A stretch of 64,000 bases of DNA from Rotaria sordida (lineage: Eukaryota; Rotifera; Eurotatoria; Philodinida; Philodinidae), in contig CAJNOL010001115.1 of the NCBI GenBank assembly GCA_905250125.1, positions 16,186 through 80,185 on the forward strand, given 5' to 3'. Below are positions 49,901 to 59,957 of the stretch, in pieces. The notes beneath the pieces were generated by a model. That model made no database searches, was not told the DNA's origin, and saw only the letters and a program-made list of their open reading frames with translations. The position numbers and the translations under genes were made by a program. Position 1 is the first letter of the stretch, and each line of letters starts with the position of its first letter.

Positions 49901-52900
49901 TACTTTATTTACTGTTCAAACAGGTGAAGGATGGCCAACGTAAGTCTATTTTAGTGATTTTATATAGAATAAAGAAAAAAATTTGTTTTTTTTCCTAGTG
50001 TCTTACAACATTCAATTGATGCTACTGGTATTAATCGTGGTCCTCAACCTGGTCATCGACTTGAAGTTGCAGTTTTTTATGTTGTTTATTTTATTGTGTT
50101 TCCATTTTTTTTCGTTAATATATTCGTTGCTTTAATTATTATAACATTTCAAGATCAAGGACAAAAAGAATTAGAAGAAGCAGAAATTAATAAAAATCAA
50201 GTAAGTTAATATTAGTTTTGTTTTTATTTAATTTAAGTTGATTGCTTTTTTAAGAAATCATGTATTGATTTTGCATTGAATGCTAAACCAATTCAACGAT
50301 GTAAACCAAAACAAGAAGGTTCATTACGTTATCGTATTTGGCAATTATGTACATCATCATATTTTGAATTTTGTATTATGGTTATGATTGCACTTAATAC
50401 TTGTGTACTTATGGCAAAAGTATGTTATAAAATATTAATACGTGATAGAGTCATGAGATCTGGATAGATAAGCGCTAGAACAGATACAGACTTGGGCAGA
50501 CTCCTATTATTGTAAAAATTTTATATTACTGTTTAATTATCATTTTCTTCTGATGAATGACTCATTATTATAAGGTCAATTCATATTAAGCACTGATGGT
50601 GCAGCCATAAGATTTGGAAAAGCGAAGACTAACTCTAAATTCACATTTCGTAGACTCAAACACTTTTCTTCTTCCATCAGGTTAGTGGGTTCGAGCAGTG
50701 CATCATATTTTTTGTATAAACAACATTATTCTTCGTCGCCTCAGGCAGCTAAGATTAACGTTTTCTCCATCAAGTAGACTTAGAAAACGTTTCGGAGAAA
50801 ATATTGAGTGCTATACAAGTAAATATTGGATTATAAATCGTTAACTGTACGAAAAATGTCAACCAGAATAACTAGGATAATCTGTCAAAATTTTCTTTCG
50901 CCGTTCGATGACTAACATTATATAACTTTCAACAGTAAAGAAGCATCTGTTTTTCTTTTCTCATTTCGAGATTCGTTTTTTTGATCGCATTCCAGTTAAA
51001 TAATACGTTTAGAATCAAAACTTTTCTATAAATATATATGTTATGAAAAACATACTTTGGATTTTTTTAATTTCTTCTTTGTTTTAGTATTATCGAAGTC
51101 CACCAACTTATAATGATATATTAACATATGCTAATACAACATTTACAGCTCTATTTACTGTTGAAAGTATTCTCAAAATCATTGCATTTGGTTTACGAGT
51201 ATGTTAATTATAATAAAATAAACTATATTAAAAATTTAATTATAGAATTATTTTCGTGATAAATGGAATGCATTTGATTTTATTACAGTACTTGGTAGTA
51301 TTGCTGATGTACTTGTTACTGAATTTCGAGTATGATTATACAAATAATCAAAATAAATATTTCTTAAATTATCTTTCTTTTAGTTAACAAAAGTAAATGT
51401 TGCTCTAACAGCTGGTCCACAAAAACATAAAGTATGAATTAGAATTTATCAGATAATGATGATTGAATTCGTAGTCTAAGAAAATCTAAATGTATCAGTA
51501 AATTGAAATTATTGCTAACAGTTTTTTTTTTATCATAATTGGATAAAGCTTGTTGAGTTATCTCTGAAAAATTTGGGATTTTAAGATAAGCAACCAATGT
51601 TCTTGTAGCAAAAATTAGATCCAAAAACTAGTCGGAAACATCTATCAAAATTGATATATATTATTCTTGACGAGTAAAAGCAAAAATAATTCGGATTAAT
51701 ATTAAGGCCATCGAAACATGATACTTTTGGTGTATTTCAATTTTTATAGGCTTTTTTAATTTGTTTTTTTTTAAACTTAATTTCTCTCAGTTTCTCTACT
51801 AAACCATTGTTCAAATATACTAAAGGTAACATTTTTATTGGGAACTCGAAGAGCTCTATTCAACCATGATAAAAAAACGACAAAAAAAAAATCTTACTCA
51901 AATTTCTAATTGCGTGCACCTTCTGAAGTTAATAATGACATCTAATTATGATTAAATTCCTATGGAGAAAAAGAATTATTTTTACTATTGAAAAGAGTTA
52001 GTTAGCTGAAGTCAGGAAACCTTTGTCGAATTCAATTACAAAGTTGATAGTGTTTCATTTCACGTTGCCACAAGCAGGGTTGTCTGGAGCTGGAGTGGGA
52101 GTAAGACTCCTGGCCCAGAAGTAACTATAATTAAACATTTTCTTTTCAAACATAATATAGAATTCTAGATATATCAATTAAAGTGTTAAATTTTATTAAA
52201 TTTTATATTTTATTTATAGAATACATTACTTAATTTGGGTTTTCTTCGTTTATTTCGTGCTGCTCGTTTAATAAAACTTCTTCGTCAAGGTTATACAATT
52301 CGTATTTTACTTTGGACATTTATGCAATCATTTAAAGTATAAAAAAAAACAAAAATTTAAATTAAAAAACCTTATTTTATTTTTTTATTGATATATAGGC
52401 TCTTCCCTATGTTTGCCTATTAATTGCAATGCTCTTTTTTATTTATGCTATAATCGGCATGCAGGTATAATATATTTAATTGTTTTTTTGCTTAAGTTAC
52501 TAGTTTTCAGTAGTTTAATAAATTATTTCTAATGAGTAAAAAAAAACGAAAATTTGATTTAACCTACAGATGTTTGGTAATATAAAAGTCGATCATGGAT
52601 CGGCAATACACAATCACAATAATTTTCAGAACATTTTTCAAGCTACACTCGTCTTATTCAGGCAAGAGGATCACATCCCTAGATCATATTTATTTCTATT
52701 CATATTTTCATGCAATGAATTAGAGAATATTTATTTATTTATTTATTTATTTTATTTATTTATTCATATAATTTCTTATTTTTTCTTTTCTCGTCATGTG
52801 ATAGTAGTGATTAAGTTTAGTTTTTTATTTTTTATTTTTATTAATTTTGCATGTGATTATAATTTTGTTTTTTTTATTTAAATATAAAAATATAAAGGTT

Positions 52901-55900
52901 TTTGGAAATGTTCGTCATGACTCGGCTCAATCCGAGATAAATCGACACAATAATTTTTCCAATTTTTTCTATGCTTTACTGCTCTTGTTCAGGTATTTGT
53001 GATTGTTGTCGCTTATTTAGCTTCTTTTTGTTTTAAGAATATTCTTTTTTTGTCGTTTTTGTTTTTATTTTTGTATTTTAAATCTATGGATAATATTTAG
53101 ATGTGCAACAGGTGAAAGTTGGCAAGCTGTTATGTTAGCATGTAAAGCTAGTGTTGAATGTCATACATCAATTCATCATCGACCATATCAAAATACAGTA
53201 ACAATATATCCTAGTTCAACAGCAGCATCATCATGTCTTTCAGCAACACATACGAGAAATGATCATTCACAAAAAAATTGTGGATCAGATTTTGCATATC
53301 TTTATTTTTGTTCATTTGTTTTTCTTTCATCATTTTTAGTAAGTAAATTTGATAGAAAAAAGAAAATAAAATAGATGAAAGATTAAAATAAATATTTATT
53401 ATTTAGATGTTGAATTTATTTGTTGCTGTTATTATGGATAATTTTGATTATTTAACAAGAGATTCATCAATATTAGGAGCACATCATTTAGATGAATTTC
53501 TTCGAGCTTGGTCTGAATATGATCCAGATGGAACGTATGTTATGTTCATTTGAAAATTTGACCTTTTTTTTTTGTTAAATTCTTATATAAAATAGAGGAA
53601 AATTGGAATATACAAAAATGTTTGAAATGCTTCGACTTATGTCACCACCTGTTGGATTTGGAACTAAATGTCCATCAAAATTAGCATATAAGGTATGTAG
53701 ATATTTATATATTAAATTAATAAAAACACAAGAGACTTTGTCGTGCTCTTCATCTTGATGTACTCTTTCATACACAGAAAAAAAGCAATCGGCTAGAATG
53801 AAGCTCTTTCGAGAATTCTGAGATGCTTGATTAAAAAAGCATAAACAGAAAGAAAAAAAAATGAAACAATTTTCTTACTTTTTTGACAACAGTATATTTC
53901 TCAAGAAGATGCTGACAGAAATCATCAACTATTTTCATAAAAAAAAAGGTTAATTCTAATGAAAATTGACTATTTTTAGTGTGACGTGTTTAAACTATAT
54001 TCTAAGCCATAGTTTTATTACTTTCTATTAAAACCAAATATTTGTTTCCCATTCTTTGTTATTGCATAATTAATTAAAAAACTAGAATATTTAAAATTTT
54101 CATTTAAATATTTAGCGTTTAATTCGTATGAATATGCCTATTAATGATAATCGTCAAGTTCATTTTACGACTACACTCTTTGCATTGATTCGTGAATCAC
54201 TTGGAATTAAAATGCGTGCTGGTAAATTTATTATTATAATTTTCTTTTTTCCTGGAAATAATATTTAATTAAATATTAATAAATTTGATTTAGCTGCCGA
54301 AGAAATGGATGAAGCTGATAATGAATTACGTGACGTTTTATGTAAAGTTTGGCCTAATCATGCAAAAAAGAATATTAAATTACATGAAGGTGGAACAAGA
54401 CCATTACTTGATCTCGTCGTACCACCTAAACATGGTAAGAAATAAAAAAAAGAAAACGCAAACTAAAAAAAAAACAATATTCATATTTTTTCCATTAGAA
54501 TTACATGGTACACCAGGTCATCCTAAATTGACTGTTGGTAAAGTTTATGCAATATGTTTGTATATTGATAATTATCGTTCGTATAAACAAGGACATACTA
54601 ATGATACTGTAAGTTAAAATTAAAAATCATTCTGTATTTACATTTTATTCGCGCTTTGTGAATATATCGAAAAAAGACGTTAATCGTTCATATTTTCAAA
54701 GTATATATATGTATATGTATAGATGACGAGCGAAAGCAGCAGTAGTCTTGTATTACTGTCAACTGATGATGAGGTCAGTTATGCATGGATGCATGCTTGC
54801 AGAATATCAACATTTTTTATTTTATTTTAATTTTAAATCGATAGAAAGAAAAAATAATATCTTTCGATTAAAAAAAAAACCTATGTCATGTGTTTAATTC
54901 TTTCTCTTTTTTTTTTTATTTTATTTTTCTTATTATGAGAAATTTTTTAAGCATGACTATCTCCGTTTTCCTCTTTCATTTTTTTTTATTTATTTATTTA
55001 TTTATTTTCCTTCCATCTTATTACTATTCCCTTATAATTAAGTCATGTTTAAATCGTATAACTCAACCCTTTCGTTTTATTATTCTTCTTCTTCTTAATA
55101 TGATAATTTTTTTTATTGATTATTAATATATGAAATAATTTTAATCTTATTTATATTAATAGGGTTTCAATTTGAATCGACTTGTATCAGCACTTAAAGA
55201 ACGTGTTCATTCAAAAGAAGGTATCAATGAATGTGATTATGATGGAAGACGATCATCATTTCGTCCATCGGGAAGTTTTCGTCGATCAGGAGGAAACCGA
55301 TCATCGGTAAAATTAATTATGTTCTGTTATTGAAATCGATGAAAATCTTCTCTTAGCAAAAAATAAATAATAAGATTATTGTAGAATTCTATAGAGGTAT
55401 ACTTTTTTTCAAGAAGAAAAAAATACTTTTCAAAGATCGGCTTCACTCTAATAAATTTCTAATCTGATATTCAGACAAAGGGAGAGAAAGACTGGAAATT
55501 AAATACAGTCTTTTCTGATTGAATAGTACGATGGGTTTTTTTTTCAAATAATTTTATAAAATTAAGTCCTAAATCTTTTCATAACAATTAGGACTTGATA
55601 GTTGAAAAAATTGTTCCGTCAATCTGGAATTTGAGATTCCTACTGACGAGAGAAGTATCTAAGATGTCCACCTCCGTTTTGATTCATTCCTACCTTATTC
55701 AATAGATTACCTTGGAGTAAGACAAATGTTTATAAAGAGTTTAGGCTTATGATCTAGAAGTGAAGAATTATGACCATTTTACTGGACTTTGGTCTATAAG
55801 TAAATTTCATAGCCATTAGAAAGTCGTGGAAGTTTCAACGAAAATAAATATATCTTTCTCAAAATATTCGATTTTCAAGGAATAAAGACTAAAATTTATT

Positions 55901-58476
55901 TCAAATAATCATCCCTTGATTGAATTGCATATTTTTTCTCTCATGTGCATAGTTGAAGCAAGATTTCTACTAATCTAATTTCATAGAATTATAATTTTTC
56001 GGGTACTAAAATTAAGAGATTGATTGATTTATAGGAAAAAAATTAATTAATAAACACATTGTTTTTTTGTTCAGAATTTTGAAAATATGTTTTTGGGTAA
56101 AAATAAAATTTCTACAAATCGTCGACAAAGTAATGCAATAGAAAATGGATATATTAATTCAAAACCTCCAAATGTATTAAATGTTGATGAAACAAAACGA
56201 ACAAGTCCACAAGTTACAGATAGTTTTCAAGCTCAACATCACTATGGTAAAACATTAAATGTACCAGATCTTAATAATGTACTTCATGCTTTACCGATTG
56301 CTACACCACCAGCACCATTAAATGCACCTCGACCAGCAATAATGACAACACCAAAATCATCAATGATTTCTGTTAAACATCCTCCAACATCAATTGCTTT
56401 ATCACCAACTGAAACTCGACCATTATTACTTGTTACAACAGATAATGATCAACAACAACCACAAACAACCATTGTACCTAATGGACGTCGTTTACCTTTA
56501 AATGGTCAAATAATACCACCACGTGTAATATCAACTAAACAATCAACAACACCATTAAATACTGATCATCAAAACATTCGTGAAACAACAACAGAAAAAA
56601 TACCAACAAAAAAATTTATACATAATCGACCACGAACAGCATTATTTTTTTCATCTACAAGTATGAAGAAAAATAAAAAGCACAAAAATCAGAGTTGGGC
56701 GAGTTGAGTCAAGTTATTTATGTCATTTTTACATTTTCTATTTATTTTTAAAAAGGACATTAAGAACAAGTTTTTCATTACACGATATCTAATTAAAGAA
56801 AGTCCTAAATGGAATAAAATACAAAAATAAGCTTTAGTAAAACTTTAATGATGTGATGTCATTGAAAGACAACTTTGAGACGATACACACTCAATTAGTG
56901 CTGACGTAGCAGAAATACACATGATTTTTCTAGCAAGTTTATTAAGAGATCAATATAAATTTATTTTTTTGACTATAGTCTGTTTAAAAAGTCCGTGCGT
57001 GTGACTGTTTTTTGAATAACTCGAGAATGTAAACAGCTAGAGACCTGCAGTTTTCACTAATCGAAAGAGGAGCAGTTAGGACGTCTTTCTCTCTGATAAT
57101 GTCTCAGACAAAATTCTTTTAAAATTGATCATCTTTGAAAAATATAGAAAAGAATGCATGAAAGTGACATACAATACACATGAAGTTTCGATTATGACCT
57201 TTGATTTAGATAGAGGGACCTCAGATCTATAGTTCAAGATGCAACCCAAATGGCTCTCTAATTGCATTCTAACGTTGACCAAATGAAGTTATGTATTTAC
57301 ATGAATAAATAATAGGGAATTTTGCTGATGTTTTACTACGTTTTTACATTTTTTGTCATAACAGTTGGATACTTCCATGAAAATGTAATCAAACGTAAGA
57401 AAGTATATTATGTTTTGAACTATAGATCTGAAGTCCCTCCATCTAAATCAAAGGTCATAATCGAAACTTCATGTGTATTGTATGTCACTTTTATGCATTC
57501 TTTTCTATATTTTTCAAAGATGATTAATTTTAAAAGAATTTCATCTGAGATATAATCAGAGAGAAAGACGTCCTAACTGCTCCTCTTTCGATTAGTGAAA
57601 ACTGCAGGTCTCTAGCTGTTTACATTCTCGAGTTATTCAAAAAACAGTCACACGCACAGACTTTTTAAATAGACTATAGTTACATTTTATTCTTGTAGAA
57701 AACTATCAATTTCTTTTAAAATTGATTTTGATATTGAATGAGAATGACTCGCATTCGTCTAGTTCTGATAGAAATAAATATTTCCTTATTTAATATTAAT
57801 TATTAATTTAGGAGTACCTGATCAATCACCTGAACAACATCAACCATTATTAGGTAGTAGTGGAAATGATACAAGTAGTCGTCAGGATTCATTTGATTCA
57901 CATACATCAACTGATGATGGTTTTGGATTAAATGAAAATTGGCCAACAAAAACAAGGTAAATGATTTTTTTCTCCTTCATTATTACGAAATATAATTCAA
58001 TTTTTTCTTTTTTTTGTAGAACAATACTATCATCAAATCGAACAGTACCTGTTAAAAGTTCTGTACCATTAATAAATACGGCTCAACCTCGACCACAAGG
58101 AAATGCTAATTCTCGACAATTACCATCTTTACCAATGCCTACAAGACAATTACCATTATTGCCGGATCCTTCACGACAATTACCAACAATTGATGATACA
58201 AATTTAACGAAATTATATTTCGATATTAATGATTTAGAACACGAAGATGAACCGTTATCAACAAGATTTACACGTCCTGGAGAATTATTTTATTATCAAA
58301 CATCATCATCATCATCATCAACGTCATCATCATCTTCATCATCAAATTCAAATAATTTATCATCTGAAGATTCTGAGAATGAAAATAATGAAGAAAAATT
58401 TCAAAGTCATGATCAAGAACAAGAAGATGAGGATGATGATGATGATCAAAATTCGCCATGTGAATACGAAGCTTAA
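43989..58476 (+). CDS. Cav2: Voltage-gated calcium channel alpha-1 subunit, Cav2 type (complete)
   Basis: Pore subunit of a presynaptic-type high-voltage calcium channel, about 2,189 residues. Exons: 43989-44221, 44287-44392, 44445-44584, 44664-44764, 44820-44975, 45217-45240, 45308-45358, 45423-45613, 45679-45782, 45844-45959, 46038-46097, 46150-46233, 46281-46377, 46442-46569, 46636-46748, 46803-46915, 47548-47679, 47762-47834, 47899-48022, 48081-48181, 48257-48414, 48479-48660, 48720-48909, 48960-49149, 49203-49309, 49380-49529, 49612-49722, 49796-49939, 49999-50200, 50255-50419, 51088-51198, 51246-51329, 51384-51431, 52220-52336, 52399-52464, 52570-52661 or 52898-52992, 53101-53338, 53407-53534, 53596-53692, 54116-54221, 54294-54434, 54499-54608, 54723-54773, 55163-55306, 56075-56660, 57812-57956, 58020-58476. 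All phases close. S4 segments (e.g. [20 protein letters not shown]) and the filters TMEGW, TGEDW, TGEGW, TGESW give EEEE. The first exon and the I-II linker match Cav2, not Cav1. Confidence 0.95.
45844..46097 (+). other. Cav2 I-II linker: beta-subunit binding site (AID)
   Basis: Two exons encode the proximal I-II linker. [18 protein letters not shown] is followed by [19 protein letters not shown], which matches the alpha interaction domain pattern QQ-x-E-x(4)-x-Y-x-x-W-I-x-x-x-E. The binding Tyr, Trp and Ile are all kept, so the channel should pair with a Cav-beta subunit. The next residues (DVILNEE) parallel the Cav2 sequence after the AID. Confidence 0.88.
52570..52661 (+). other. Cav2 alternative exon 36a (domain IV S5-pore)
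   Basis: First of two homologous exons. It encodes [11 protein letters not shown], then [10 protein letters not shown] and ends VLFR with two extra bases. The acceptor is CCTACAG; the donor is GCAAGAGG, a GC rather than GT site. Its 92 nt enter in phase 0 and leave in phase 2, the same as 36b. Using both exons would break the reading frame, so they must be alternatives. Confidence 0.8.
52898..52992 (+). other. Cav2 alternative exon 36b (domain IV S5-pore)
   Basis: Second copy, 95 nt. It encodes [12 protein letters not shown], then [12 protein letters not shown] and ends LLLFR, closer to the usual Cav2 sequence (INRHNNF) than 36a. It has a normal GT donor (GTATTTG) and an AAAG acceptor. It is one codon longer than 36a. 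It lies just before the exon with the domain IV filter ATGESW (53101). Confidence 0.88.
53407..54608 (+). other. Cav2 proximal C-terminus: EF-hand and IQ region
   Basis: Exons 53407-53692 carry the EF-hand-like segment ([17 protein letters not shown]). Exons 54116-54608 carry the pre-IQ region and the IQ-type calmodulin site. The IQ segment reads [20 protein letters not shown], where vertebrate Cav2 channels have a VGKIYAA..IMDYYK pattern, so the anchor positions are kept but the centre diverges. Calmodulin regulation is likely, though possibly altered. Confidence 0.75.
54723..54773 (+). other. Cav2 51-nt exon, likely cassette
   Basis: A 17-codon exon ([17 protein letters not shown]) between AG and GT sites. 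It is a multiple of three and in phase 0 at both ends, so it can be skipped without changing frame. Ser-rich and acidic, possibly a phosphorylation insert. Confidence 0.55.
56972..57680. mobile_element. MITE with near-identical inverted arms in a Cav2 intron
   Basis: Arms 56972-57236 and 57415-57680 are about 265 bp each, over 90% identical by eye, with a 178-bp spacer. They lie in the intron 56661-57811. Ends read TATAGTCTRTTTAAAAAGTC, consistent with a TA target duplication inside CTATAG, and AAAAAGTCCGTGCG resembles mariner-type ends. ORFs on both strands (57076-57282 and 57322-57555) are mirror translations of the same arm and are not genes. It is much younger than the other foldbacks. 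Confidence 0.85.
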
Positions 58477-59554
58477 ATTTTGTTTTTCTTTTTTTTTTTG
58501 TTTGAATAATAAATTATATGAAAGAATCTATTTAAGTTTTCATTTTTCAAGAGAGCAAAACATTCAAAGAAGTTCATATTGTAAGAGAATTGCCAATTTA
58601 TTAAAAAACTTTCAAATTAAGAATTGAAATGATTTCGATTTTCTGTTGTATTAAGCGACATACAACTGTTTGCTATAAAGACCTTGAACAAAAATAGGCA
58701 TTTGAAATGAAACAAATATAAATTTTATATTTTCTAACAATCCTTTGACAATTGCACAAAATAAATAACTTTAGCAAAGTATGTTTGTTTTTCTTTTGGA
58801 TATAAGTAAAATTAATATATCATCTGCGTCCTTAGAAAAAAACTGTTATATACATTCATATTATCAAGGGAAAGTAAACTGATTTCTATACTAGAAATCA
58901 CAAGAAATTATTTTAATGCCGTAAGGATACGAATCATAACTGAAAGTGATTAAAAATTATCTGAAACCATTAGAAGTCACTCTAAATTATAGAAGATCTC
59001 CAGTAATAAGATTAAAAATAAAATCTTGATTTCTATTGATTTTCTTAACTTTCAATAACTGCCAATATTCTTAGTTGTTACTCTTGATTTCTAATGATTT
59101 TTCGTGATTTTTCTTTCTTTCTAAACATTGTTGATGGTTTCTATTAATTTGGAGCGAATAGATAAAACTTGTTTCCAGTAATGGAAATCATCAGAAATCA
59201 GAGAAATCAATTTGTTCCCCTCTTGTATACTATATTAATCAAGCACATTCATGAGATCAGCTAATGTTCTCAAGAATGGAATAATAATTGTCATGAGCAC
59301 TCTCTATTCATAATATCAATAAATTATAATAAAGAAATTTATTTAGCTGAGTATCGAAGAATAAGTACTCAATGATATACTTTCAGTATTAAAGTAAAGA
59401 GTAATAGATCAATATTTACGCTATCAGTATTCGATAAGACTTCTTGCATACACTAGTAATATTAATAAACAATTTATAAATACTAATGCATCTTCAATAA
59501 TCGATCGATCAGCTATCAGCCTAAATTTCAATCAAGACAATGGTTGAGCAATAT
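58477..59554. other. 3' flank of Cav2
   Basis: AATAAATT at about 58507 is a plausible polyadenylation signal 30 bp after the stop. From about 58880 to 59215, GATTTCTAATGATTT-like words and their complements (AAATCATCAGAAATC) recur, a diffuse inverted arrangement. No gene seen. Confidence 0.45.
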
Positions 59555-59957
59555 GCTAATTATAATTTCATGATTCGTCAACTATCACTAACTCCGTGTA
59601 GTCGTCATTTTTTTTTCTGGAACTTTGTCAAATTTTCTAGACAATATCGGATTCGTTCAACTCATTGATTATCATCCGGCAAGTTGGGTATCTATCAAAC
59701 AGCAATTTTTTTCAATTTCCGATAATCGGAAACAAATTGACCCAAGAGATTCGTGGCTCACACCAGTTCCTACTTGATTTTTTGTGAATCGTTGGATGCG
59801 GATCATCGTTAATAAGACATCAAAATTCATCAATATTTTCGGATGTCATCTCAGTTACAGATCGACCAAGTCGTAGCTTATCTTCGCTCTCTTCTCGACC
59901 TTCACGAAACTATTCTAACCATATGGCAACTGTATTGTATGGCGAAGGTTCATTGCT
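59555..59957 (-). pseudogene. mariner/Tc1-type transposase remnant
   Basis: The minus strand shows, across frameshifts, the ordered mariner landmarks. First come N-E-P-S-P-Y-N-T-V-A-I-W and F-R-E-G-R-E-E-S-E-D-K-L-R-L-G-R-S (the HTH region and GRP-like linker). Then comes S-H-E-S-L-G-S-I (second HTH), then I-P-N-L-P-D-D-N-Q. Last is E-L-V-I-V-D-E-S, where the first catalytic Asp lies, with the following Trp codon now TGA. The rest of the catalytic domain is missing, so it is a 5' fragment and inactive. Confidence 0.7.

Noticed and set aside
50590-50700. tRNA-like sequence in a Cav2 intron (GCACTG...GGTTCGAGCAGTGC)
   Set aside because: Outer ends pair and a GGTTCGA B-box-like word is present, but the T stem does not pair and the anticodon arm is unclear. 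Probably chance or a badly decayed SINE.
56661-56707. Stop codon after the long Cav2 C-tail exon as the true end of the protein
   Set aside because: A GTATGA donor at 56661 and two further in-phase exons (57812-57956 and 58020-58476) continue the frame. Use of the early stop as an alternative end cannot be excluded.
57076-57555. Two ORFs giving nearly the same peptide on opposite strands
   Set aside because: Explained by the inverted arms of the MITE being translated twice.
58247-58627. His-rich and Met/Asp-rich ORFs on both strands
   Set aside because: Frame-shifted and antisense readings of the Ser-rich and acidic end of the Cav2 coding sequence.
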